Source: Plasmodium coatneyi
Taxonomy: Eukaryota; Apicomplexa; Aconoidasida; Haemosporida; Plasmodiidae
Reading direction: 5' to 3'
Length of the DNA: 64,000 nt
Assembly (NCBI RefSeq): GCF_001680005.1
Contig: NC_033562.1
Span: 248,001 to 312,000, forward strand
The notes beneath the pieces were generated by a model. It searched no databases. It was not told the origin of the DNA and saw nothing but the letters and a program-made list of their open reading frames with translations. The first letter of the stretch is position 1. Each line of letters begins with the position of its first letter. The position numbers were made by a program, and so were the translations under genes. Shown here piece after piece: positions 1-10,500 of this stretch.

Positions 1-332
1 TTAATTTTAACTCCGAAATCAGCACCAAGGTTCTCAACACACAAAAGTTTAATTTTATCATCTAACGGCTTCGTTAATTTACCCATAAGCCCTTTCCATA
101 TATCTTGCATTTTACCCCATATTCTACTCTGAAGGATGAAAAGAAAGGAATAGTAACAAACTGCAGGTCCTCCATACTGTACTCTTACAGAACTCGCGAT
201 GCCATATATATCTAAGCATATATGAACTTAACTATCAAAAAGAATATAGTGAATTACATCAAACTTATGATCTCCATAGGTTTTCATTTCTTGGTGCCAC
301 TTCCGCACCAAATTTTCTGCACCTCCTGCCAT
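1..332 (-). CDS. SICAvar: SICAvar antigen gene, 5' end only (runs off left edge)
   Basis: This is the start of a third SICAvar gene. Exon 1 is 258-332 (25 codons, starting MAGGAENLVRKWHQE) and ends in a GT donor after a whole codon. Exon 2 begins at 128 after a pyrimidine-rich acceptor ending TTCAG, reads SRIWGKMQDIWKGLMGKL, and stays open to base 1. A short charged first exon without signal peptide, then a long cysteine-containing exon, is the plan of the two complete SICAvar genes in this window; the position and style of exon 2 fit the start of a SICA alpha domain. Products of this family are exported to the infected red-cell surface and vary antigenically (family knowledge). It lies on the same strand as the other two SICAvar genes and has the same kind of pyrimidine-rich array upstream. 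The rest is outside the window, so whether the gene is intact cannot be judged. Confidence 0.75.
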
Positions 333-479
333 GGTGATATAAGTATTATATACTAAACATCCGTATTTCCTGAATCTTTGTCTTACTTTACAATTTTATA
401 TAGACTTTTACATACTCCTCAATCTATTTTTACTTCTTCCCTTCTTTTAATTTTAACCTCCTACTGATTTTTCTCTTCC

Positions 480-1620
480 CTTTAAATTTCACTGTGTTCT
501 TATATTTTATGACTCTTGTTCCGTTAGTTCCCTCTACCTTTATACATCCTTCCCAATTAAGGAAAGAAAAATAATTTCCCAGCATTCTATTTTTCTTTTT
601 CGTCTGTTCTTCCTTTACATCTCTTTAAGAGAAAAAAAAAGAAGGAAAACAGGGAAAACTGAACCCCTTCCTTTATCCTTAAAACTCTTCTTTCTTTAAA
701 TCTCTTTTTTTCTTTTTCTTTTTTTCTTTTATTCATTCTTCGCATTCCATTTCTTCCTTTTCTTTTTTCCTTTAATTTTTTCCTCTTTTTTTTTTTTCTC
801 AACTTCCTTTTCTTTTATTTCTCTCTTTTTTCCTTCTTAAAAAAAAAGAGAATAGAGAGAAATTACGCTCCTTTTATTTCTTTTTTCCTATTTTCCATTC
901 TTCCTTATAAAAAAAGCAATCCTCCTTTCCTTTATACAATGCATTCTTTCTTACGAAAAAATAAGGAAGAAAACAATATACCTGTACATACACTGCCTCC
1001 TGTTTTTTAATAAAAAGGTGAGGGAGAAGCAATCTTCCTTTCTTTTTAGCAACCTTTCCATTCTTTCTTCCTTATATATATTGCATTATTCCTAAGAAAA
1101 AAGAAGAGTTACCCATCTCCTTTTTTTCCCTTCCTTTGTGTAATCTCCTTTTCCAAGAAAAGATTCCTTAACCTTCCTCCGGTTCCTTATGCACCGTATT
1201 CTTCTAAGAAGAAAAAAAGAGGAGGAAGCAAGAAATTACCTACCTTCCTACTTCTCTCCAATTTTATTTTTTTTTTTTTTCTATTTTTCCTCTTCCTTCT
1301 GAAAAAAAAAGAGGGAGGTATAATGTGCCTACCTTCTTTCCTTTCGGTTTTTTTTTCTTCTTCCTTCTTTTTCTTTTTCTTCTTTCCTTTAATTTTTTTT
1401 CTTTCTTTTTTTTCATAACTTCCTTTCTTCCTTTACTCTTAAAGAAAAGAAGGATTGAACAATCCTCCCTTCCCCTCCTTATACATTTCATTCTTTTAAA
1501 AACAAAAAAAAGAAGAATTAAACACCCGTTTTTTCTTTCCTATTCTTCTTTAATTTCTTTTTCTTTTCTAATGAAAAAAAAAGAAAAGCAACCTTCCAAC
1601 AACCACCTAATAACCATAAC
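480..1620. repeat. Pyrimidine-rich array 5' of the left SICAvar gene
   Basis: This region has no convincing gene. It is made of C/T-rich stretches broken by short A/G-rich blocks. From about 830 the blocks recur in a fixed order: CCTTATA or CTTATAC, a core like TGCATTCTT, an A/G run, then a TTACCYAYCT-like motif (clear examples near 930, 1070, 1185 and 1480). On the minus strand each unit reads as a GTAGGTAATT- or GGGTAACTC-like start, a pyrimidine run and a TTAG or AAG end. Similar arrays lie at 11760-12950 and 29800-31340, each just upstream of a SICAvar first exon. Short open frames here are Lys/Glu/Arg or Phe/Leu/Ser strings from the base bias. Confidence 0.6.
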
Positions 1621-1858
1621 AACCCTTCATTCCACCCTACCACCACCCCTAACAACCTTCCCTTCCACCCTAACAACACACCTACCACACCTAACATCCT
1701 TCTTTCCACATACAACCCACATACCACCAACCACCCTAAAAACCCACCTACTACCACCCTAACAACCCACCTACTACCACCCTAACAACCCACCTACTAC
1801 CACCCTAACAACCCACCTACTACCACCCTAACAACCCACCTACTACCACCCTAACAGA
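1620..1858. repeat. Minisatellite, 23-bp units of CCACCCTAACAACCCACC plus CTACTA-type ends
   Basis: From about 1733 to 1855 a 23-bp unit containing CACCCTAACAACCCACCTAC is repeated about five times almost without change. Degenerate versions start near 1620. There is no coding potential beyond a low-complexity frame. A reverse-complement relative lies near 15345-15395. Confidence 0.85.
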
Positions 1859-2770
1859 ACCTTCCTTTCACCCTTCCTTAGACCCCCTCCTTTCCTTCTT
1901 TAAACCTCCTTCCTTACAAATTCCTTTCCTTCCTCCTTAGAGCCTTCCTTCCCTCAACCACCCCTAACACAAATTCATTCGAACACCCTAAACATGCTTC
2001 CACCCATAATTACCTACTTAATAACCTTTCCTTTCCTCATTAGACCCTCCTCCCTTCCACCACAGACGCTTCCTTCCCTCCTAGTTAGACCCTCATTCCT
2101 TCCTTCCTTAGACCTTTTCTTCCCCTTCTCCTTATACGATTTCCTCCATAGATCTTCCTTTCCTTCCTTACTTAGGACCTCATTTCCTTCTTCGCTAGAA
2201 CCCCTACTTTCCTAAGAACCCTAACCCCACAACCCTGAAACCTAAACCCTAAACCCTGAACCTAAACCCTGAACCCTAAACCTAAACCCTGAACCCAAAA
2301 TCCTGAACCCTAAACCCTAAACCTCGAACCCTAAACCCTAAAACCTAAACCCTAAACCCTAAACCCCGAACCCTAAACCCGAACCCTAAACCCTGAACCC
2401 TTTTAAACCCTTCCTTCTTTTAACCCTTTCCCTTCTTAGATCTCCTTTCTCCCTTCCTTTTTTCTCTTACTCGCTTCCTTCCTTAGATCCCTTTCCTTCC
2501 TTAGACTCCTTTCCTTCCTTTCTTCCTTCCTTATCCTTAGACTACCTTTCTTGCTCCTTCCACCTTAGATCCCTTTCCTCCTTCCTTCTTAAACCCTTTC
2601 CTTCCCTCCTCCTTATACCATCATTCTTTCCTTTCCTCCTTAGACCTTCCTTCCTAAGACCCCTTCCTTCAGACATCCTTCCTTCCATTCCTTAGACCCT
2701 CCTTCCTCTTTACTTCCTTCCTCCTTCAGACTTCCTCCTTCCTTTCCTCCTTAGATTTCCCTTTCCTTCC
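1859..2770. repeat. C/T-rich CCTTAGACCC repeats surrounding a telomere-like block
   Basis: Irregular copies of TCCTTCCTTAGACCC fill 1859-2214 and 2405-2770. The same family occurs inside intron 3 of the SICAvar gene to the right (about 9330-9600) and at 16300-16730. No gene is visible. Confidence 0.7.
2217..2405. repeat. Intrachromosomal telomere-like repeats
   Basis: About 190 bases consist of 6- to 8-base units such as CCCTAAA, CCCTGAA and CCTAAAC. The unit matches the Plasmodium telomere heptad GGGTTTA/GGGTTCA read on the other strand. The tract is degenerate and sits between variant-antigen genes, so it is internal rather than an active chromosome end. Such internal tracts are a known feature of the P. 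knowlesi genome. Confidence 0.85.
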
Positions 2771-2779
2771 TTAGTTATT

Positions 2780-2935
2780 CCTTGGGGGGGACGCGCCCCC
2801 TTAAACCAGACATGCAAAACAAACCCGCTCCGTGGGAAAGCGAACCCCCCGCTCTTTTTCCGGAAGGGGAACCAACAAAAAATGGACCTCCTCCCCTTCA
2901 AGAGAGAGAGACGCACATATGATTGGATTGCACTC
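2780..2935. other. GC-rich island with self-complementary ends, function unknown
   Basis: Within AT-rich DNA this stretch has several G/C runs: GGGGGGG at 784-790 of the 2-kb line followed by ACGCG and CCCCC at 2796-2800, and later GAACCCCCCGC. Read on the minus strand it contains GGTTCGCTTTCC, which resembles a Pol III B box, and GGTTCCCCTTCC. It may encode a structured RNA. The 68-codon minus-strand frame here has no family features, and I do not call it a gene. Confidence 0.3.
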
Positions 2936-2994
2936 CCCTCCTTGTCCTTAATCCACCAAAGTGTACCCTCCCCCCCTTCCAGGGAAGCTTAGTC

Positions 2995-3195
2995 TCCACT
3001 TTGTTGCGCACACAAAATAGGTGGATTGAAATTCTATAGTTGCAAATGTCCAAATATAATTTTTTTAAAGGAAGTAGGGCACAAATGAAACCACCTTCGA
3101 ATTATATTGTGCAAATAAAATTTTTAAGGGGAGTTGCGCACAAAATGGATTGAAATTCCAGTTGCAAGGTCCAAATAAAATTTCTTAGGGGGGTA
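2995..3195. repeat. Imperfect direct repeat of about 110-130 bases
   Basis: Two copies share the elements TTGCGCACA, ATGGATTGAAATTC or GTGGATTGAAATTC, AGTTGCAA, GTCCAAATA and a T-rich tail with a G run. They lie just beyond the T-rich array of the SICAvar 3' module. No coding capacity is seen. Confidence 0.6.
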
Positions 3196-3349
3196 ATACA
3201 TAAAAAAAAGGGGGGTAACATATAATTTGGGCGATTGTGAAAAATGTAACGGGATGCTTTAAATCTGATCTATTTTTTGTGGTATACTTGTGTGAGGTTG
3301 CAAGCACGGCTTGTAAAATTCGCATATATATGTGTATGCCTGTACACGT

Positions 3350-4400
3350 TCGCGCATATGCTTCTTTTTTCGCAATTTTTTTGACAATTTTTTTGGACAA
3401 TTTTTTTTTTTTTTTCGCAATTTTTTCTGTGACAAATTTATTTTGGGGCATTTTTTTTTTTTTTTTGTGACAAATTTTATATTACGGTATTTCTCTTGGG
3501 CAATTTTTTTTTTTTTGACAATTTTTTCTGTGTAACAAATTTATATTAGGGCAATTTTTATTCTTTGGACAATTTTTTTTTTCTGTGCAACTTTCTTCTG
3601 TGTGACAATTTATATTAGGCCATTTTTTTCTTTTTTGGACAATTTTCTATTGACATTTTTCTTTTTTTGCAATTTCCTCTGACAAATTTATATTAGGGCA
3701 ATTTTTTGGACAATTCTTGTTGACTTTTTTTTTTGTGCAATTTCCTCTGACAAATTTATATTAGGGCAATTTTTTGGACAATTCTTGTTGACTTTTTTTT
3801 TTGTGCAATTTTTTCTGTGTGACAAAATTTATAGTAGGGTATTTTTTCTTTTTTGGGGGGCTATTTTTTTTTTGGACTAATATTATACCTAAATTACAAT
3901 AAATACACAAGGAATGACGAAGCTTCCCTTTCTTTTCTGTGAAGAACATTGTGTAATTTTTCACTTTATATATGAACTGTTCATCTAAAAGATGTGTATA
4001 ACCATAAAAGAAGGAAGGTGGGCGAAATGAACCACTACTGGCCCTCGCGCGCAATTTCGGAGGAGCACCTTTTCTCAAATATGTCCATAATTGGAATTAG
4101 GAAAGAGAAAATTATTAAGTTGAAAGAAATGTTATGAAGGTAAAGAAACCTATTACAGAAAAAGTTTAATGAACATATTTTGGTTCTTCAATAATTAAGT
4201 TACAAAGAAGTCAAAATGGACTAAAAATTTTTTTTGACTTATATTAATTACACATGAAAGTAAGGACTTTCGTACCATACAAAAAAAAAAAAGAGAGTGA
4301 AAAAAATAGGAAGTAATACAAATGCTGTAACAAATTATGTATTTCACTCAACAAAAAAAAGTGAAATATGATTATCACATTCTATTTCTATTTATGTACC
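3350..4400 (-). repeat. SICAvar 3' module, copy 1: T-rich tandem array plus conserved flank
   Basis: Between about 3390 and 3850 a roughly 70-bp unit recurs, built from GACAAATTTATATTAGGGC and a T-run ending GGACAATTTTT; it includes an almost exact tandem pair at about 3677-3813. Bases 3880-4300 hold a flank with ATCTAAAAGATGTGTATAAC, TAATTGGAATTAGGAAAGAG and TTATATTAATTACACATGAA in that order. The same order of elements occurs at 20930-21790. Both copies lie directly 3' of a SICAvar stop codon, so they are candidate 3' untranslated or downstream sequence. No protein gene is seen. Confidence 0.7.
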
Positions 4401-4551
4401 CCCTTCTTCATTTCAAACGTTTTGTAATAAATGATCTAAATATAAATCCTTATTACACACATTTTCTTCCATTTCACATTCCTCAAACAGCAACACCAAA
4501 ATAAGCACCCACAATTTGGCTGCAAATTGCTTCTTCCTAAGAAAAATGTTT

Positions 4552-7500
4552 TTAAGGAACTTGCTCCTTACAAACATCAAACCTAAACCCGGAATCTGAA
4601 CATTGAACCTGTTCCTTTGGAACAGCTTCCTTTCGAACAAAAGTCTTTCTCCCTAAACCTAAACCTCGAACCTGTTCCATAGGAACATTTTCCCTAGGAA
4701 TATCAACCCTAAGAATTTGTTCCTTAGAAGTCTTTTCTTCCTCCATAAAATTTGATCCCATAAACTGTTCAACCAAAATTTCAAAAAAGTCCCTCTGTGC
4801 CAATTGTGTGTCCCCCTTTTGACATTCGTCTAAAACTTCAAAATGGATATCAATAATGGTGCGTCGACCCACACGGCGACCAACGCCTTGTTTTTTTGGC
4901 CTCTTCGTTTTTGTTGGAACAGACCTTGGTTTTCGCTCCTTTACTAAAGTATATTCATGTGGACCATCCTGATCGCCCACATGATCAAGGAGTTGTTCTC
5001 CCAAGGGGGGAGAGGATAAGTGTTCCTCTCTTCTAGGACTTCGTCTTCGCTTACCGAGGGTAAAATACTGAAAGCAGAAGGTAAAAAAAAAAAAAAAAAG
5101 TTTTTTTAAAAGGTGAGTGTTGTTTTTAGAAACAACAAGTACTACTTTTAAGCTAAATGCTAAATCCTACAAACACCCTAAATGTGAAATCCTACACACG
5201 CCCTAAATGCTAAATCTCACACCCCTAAGCGTGAAATCCCACGCAACCTAAATATTAAATCCCGCATCCCTAATATTAAATACTACACACCCCCACTCAT
5301 TCATTCACCATTTTTTTTCTTTTTATTTGTTCTTTTCTTTTCTTCTCTCCTTTTCTTTTTCCCTTTTTTTTTTTTTTTTTTTTTTCTTTTCCTTTTTATA
5401 CTTATTGTTTCTTACCTTCCAAAGGAGATAACTCATAGCAGAAATACCAAGGAAGACGGGAATGGTAGGAATATATGGGGTAAGGAGATCGGAAGGGTTG
5501 TCCATGCCTTCCTTCCTTACATTCACTACTCTCTTAGCTTCAGGTGTTCTTGGAACAGCTACTCCCCCCGTTCCACCTCCTGATGAACTTGAACTCTGAG
5601 AACTAATAGCCCCCCCTGAACCCTGAGTCCCAACACCTGGACCACCGCCATCCGTACCTCCAGGAGCAGCAGGACTAGCGGTACCAGGTGAAGGATTCAC
5701 TTGGGGGCCGCCGGGACTACCACCTGGTTGTTGACCACCACCTAGTGCTGGGAGGGAACCTGCACCAGTTTCTGGAGCAGGAGCACCATCTTTCTTCGTT
5801 TCTGTGGGAACCTGTGAACTGGAACCAGCTTTGCCTCCACCTGAAGAAATAAGTGGCACGAAGGATATGTTCATTTCATACAGCTAAGACTGACAGTATG
5901 ACCTAAGGTGTTGAGTGCACCATAGTGTATACATTCGGTGGAGTGCACTTTTTCCGATTATTACTTGGATCTTGAGGTGTGGATCCTGCAGCAGGTTGGG
6001 CAGATCCGGAAGGAGTTTGAGTATCTGTTCCTGTGCTTGGAGTTTGGGAGTCCGTGTGCTTAGTACCTGCAGAAGCACCACCTGGAATAGGGGGAACGTA
6101 GTCGTCGCAAAATTGGGGATCGACGGAGGCAACACTGACTAAGACTGAAGATTCATTACTACTTCTTCCATAGGTTGTAGCACCACCGCATGCCGTTTTC
6201 TGCTTTCCCTTACCTTGGTCACCTGTAGGACTGTTCTCTGAAACCTTACCTGACGCTTCTTCCTCCTTCTTAGGTGCTGGTGCTGACTTCGTTGGTTCCG
6301 CTGCAGCAGCTGCTGGATGGTTTTGAGGTGGTTCTGGTGTTGGTGATGGTACTGGTCCTGGTACTGGTTCAGGGAGGTCATCACTTCTGGCCACTGAACT
6401 ACTTGCTGAGGATGCTTTCGTATCCTTCGGACATATATTATATATTGTATTCAGAGCTTGTTTCACTTCAGAATCCTTGTTCGTCTTTGGGTCGAGCATA
6501 TCGTCGAATCTTTTTTTTATTGTATCCCCGTCTGATTTCTGTATTTTGCACTTATCATAGCCCTTATCCCTGCTGCACAATGGACACATATCACCTTCCT
6601 CTTTGCATGGAAGTATTTTTTCTTTAATTTTTGCACTTTCATCAAAGGCATGGTTTATGCCTTTTTCTATCTCTTCCTGCTTGGTTGGACATTTCTGTTT
6701 CATCTCATCAGCGAATATATTCAATAACATACAAGAGAAAGTTCGGTGGAATATGAGGTTATCGTCTTTCTTCTGTTGATTCTGGCCGTCAGTCCCCATT
6801 GGAATTTTATATATATGCTCTAAGCCCTTAACAATGAGTTCACAAGCCTTTTTTCCTTCTTCTGAAGTTGGGCCACTTTTCCCATCTTGAATATTTTTAC
6901 ATAAACTTTCGTGAGTTCCATTCGTTTTCGTCATAGCATTAGACAAGTACTTCAGTCTATTCCTGACATCGGGCTCCCAGAATTCGTTCTAAAAATACAC
7001 ATAAGAATAAAGGGGAAACATATAGTTATATATATATACATACAATACACATACATATATATATGTAGGTATATATGTACTTACATACATATATATACAT
7101 ATATGTATATATATATATATATATTCACAACATGTGGTTGTACTTTCCCAATATAAGGGCGTATAATATATGCGCACACTATCCACACATTGGTCTTTGG
7201 CAACAGTGGACAATGTTGTTCCCTTACCCATGGAATGTACCCTTGATTGTCTTTTCGGTTTTCTCCCCACCTATAGTAGATACATTTTACACGATTACAT
7301 AAGGGGACATTATTATTATTTATATTAGTTAAAGCATCCAGAGCTTCCTTTATTTTCGGCCCCTTTTCTTTGTGTTTTTGCCCCTCTGTGAACACTTTCT
7401 CCACTTCATTTTCTACTTTATCATTGTCCTTATAGCAACTATTATCTGTTCTCCGTAGGTCATCATTCACTTTTAGTGTGCAATTTTTATAGTTTGGGTC

Positions 7501-10500
7501 TCTTTCACACTTTATACAATCACCATTACCATTATTCTTTTCGAAACACCACTCATCCATCTTCATATTTCCTTTATCAAACATATCTTTTATTTCTTTT
7601 TCTGTAATGTAACAGGGGCGTTTAAGCTCCTTTATCAATTTGTCTGCATAAGCGTTTAGGAATAGACAGCCCATGGTTTGTTCTGTTAGTCTATTATTCC
7701 TTGCTTTCTTCTTGTTTGGTACCCCCGTACTTTCCGTTCGGCCATAAATGTACTTTAACCCAGCATTAATGAACCCACAAGCCTTCTTTTCTGTGTCCGT
7801 TATTATAGTATTCCTTCCATTAGTGTTCCCACACACAGAACCGATGTCTGAATCTTCTTTCTCTTTCGTTATTCCTTCAGACAGCTCCTTCAGTCTACTT
7901 GCGGCGTCTGTATCCCAGAATGTACACTAAGCGCAAGTGAAAAGGAAAAGAGGAAGGAAGGTAAAAATGAACATTATGTTCACACATAAGATTTATGGTC
8001 GGGCCATCTTTCTTTATTATATATAAACGATGTACTATTCTCCCTTACAGTCACATCAATTACAGCAAACAGTAATGTTTCCCTTACCCAGCTCTTCTTT
8101 ATCCCCTGGTTATCTATTCTGTCCTCGAACCAATTTTCTGCTATGCACTGTAATCGATCGCATAATTTATTCTTGCTGCTGCAATCTCTGCCTATGGAAG
8201 GTGAACAAAGAAGAAGAAGAAAGGGGGGAAAGGGTGGGGGTCAGGAGAGAAAGTATGAACTGTCTTGCGATTGATAATGGAATGGTACCGTATGGTTATA
8301 GGTTCTTTCATTATCGTACGTTCGGGCAAATATTGTTATGTCCGGTTCAGTGATGGTAGGTTCGAGAAAAAAAATATTTCGCTTACATATGCTTTTCAGA
8401 GTTCTTTGTACCCTGCTATCTTTCCCAAGTAATTCTTCCACTTTCTTCTCTATATTTTTGTTGTGTTCCATGCAATTCTTGCTTTCTTTTTCATTGAACA
8501 GTTTTTCCTCCACGTCTAATGTGCAAGTTAGCTTTTCTTGCCTGGTACATTCAACACAATTACCCTCACCATTATTATTTCCCACACACCAATCATTCTT
8601 CTTCCCATTTCCTTTATTAAACATTTCCTTTATTCTTTGCTCTGTAATTTCACATTGTTGCCCCTTCGATTTTTCTTTCAATTGATCTGCATAAATATTC
8701 AGTAAGAGGCATCCCATGGTTTGTCCAAATATTCGGTTATTTTTCTTCTGGTTTGCGAAATTAGTATTCCGATCTTCACGAATGCCGTATATATACTTTA
8801 AACCTTTAGTAATGTATTCACAAGCTTTTCTGTTTGCTTCCTTATGCGGTGAATCACCTTTCTCCTGTACAATGTCTTTGCATATACCCTCCTCTCCTGT
8901 ATTTGTATTGGTCATAGCCATAGACAGTTCATTCAATTTATTCTTGACGTCCGTATTCCAGAATGTACACTGAACAAATGTAACGAAGGAGGAAGAATGG
9001 AATATATATGTATGCACACAGTATTTGCATACATGTAATCTATGGGATGTTCCTTCTTTCTTTAATTATAATGTATGAAGAATACTATTCATTAGGATGT
9101 CCATAACTACAGTAGACAGTATTGTTCATTTTACCCAGGTTTGCGGTTGCTTGCCTGAAGTTATTCTGTCTTTGAACCAGTTAGTCGTTACACATTTTAC
9201 ACGATCACATAAGGGTTTATCCTTGATGGTGCAGTCTTCATCACCTGTAGAAGGAAAACGGGAAGAAACAGTGAGTGAAGGAAGGTGGAGGTGTATGAAT
9301 GTTTGTATGAATGAGTAGTAGCGGTGGTAGACTCCTCTTCCTTCTCTTCCACCCTTCCTTCTTTCATCCTTTCTTTTCCGTTCTTTCTTTCCTTCTTTTC
9401 CTCCTTTTCTTTCTTTCCTTCTTTCCTTCTTATTCCTTCTTTCCTTAGACCCTTCCTTACTTAGACCCTTCCTTTCCTTATTCCTCATTCGTCCTTCCCT
9501 ATTTCTTATTCTTTCTTATTCCTTCTTTCCTTTCCTTCCACCCGTAACAATCCTCCTTGCATCCTAACAGCCTTCCTTTCCTTCCTTAGACCGTAAAACC
9601 GGAACCCTAAAAGCGAAACCTTGTACCCCCCCTCTTTCTAATAAAATTGTTCTTATTTATTTATTTTTTTTCCTTTTTTCTTTTCTTTTTTTTTTTTTTT
9701 CTTTTCTTTTAAAGTTATGTTCTACTTGCCTTGTGGTGATAGGACTTCCTTAATGGCTTCGCCCGCAATTCCTGATAGTTCATTTTCCTCCTCCTCTACC
9801 TTTGCTTCGACTTTCTGAACAAGTTGTGTTAATTCCTGCAGTGCCCCATTATCAGGGACTGATTCTCCCTGTGCCGCCTTATCAGCACGTGTCTCCATGC
9901 CTGCTTTCGCGTTCGGTGTTCTATGTTGCACTTTACTTGCATCACACCACTTCTTTTTATTCAATTCACCTAATTTACTACCCACCATACTATTACGTAG
10001 TAACTCCTGTACTTTGGGTAACATATCTTCATTTCCTCTATACAGATTTGAAACTTTACCGTAGTCACACTTTACATAGTCTTTCGGATTTCCCCACTGT
10101 CCACTAAATGCACTCACGGCGTCGAACACATAATGCATAACTTCCTTCGGTACGCAAAATGCACCCATGTCCATCATCCATATTTTTAGGAGGTCACATA
10201 ATGGGATATATTTCTTCTTACATTGAGGATCACTAATTCCTGGTGGTTTATACTGGTTCGCTCCGTTTTCCACCATCATTAAATTCTTTAACATGATTCT
10301 ACAGAATTCTCCGTATTTCTTTGGGTTTATTCCTCTTTTGTTCCATTCATCCTCATCTTCACACACAGATTTATATGCATCATACTTACTCCATTCATAC
10401 TTGTCATTATCAGCATCCGATGGGTTGTTAAAGAAATTTGTGAACCATTCCATAATGCTGTCTACAAACAAAAAAGGAATATGAAGAATTATATTAATGT

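Noticed and set aside
587..802. Lys/Arg/Glu-rich open frame
   Set aside because: It is produced by A/G bias on one strand of a C/T-rich array; similar frames occur in every such array and none has a domain or splice partner.
1325..1762. 145-codon plus-strand frame rich in Phe, Ser, Leu and Thr
   Set aside because: It spans pyrimidine tracts and the start of a minisatellite; composition follows the repeats.
2217..2405. Active telomere or chromosome end
   Set aside because: Repeats are degenerate and flanked by genes on both sides, so the tract is internal.
3360..3860. Possible CRISPR-like spaced repeat
   Set aside because: This is eukaryotic DNA; the units are degenerate, T-rich and joined without unique spacers.
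5903..5964. Extension of the SICAvar exon past 5965 to a stop at 5903
   Set aside because: The frame would end before the membrane segment. A donor at 5964 in phase with the membrane exon gives the expected protein.
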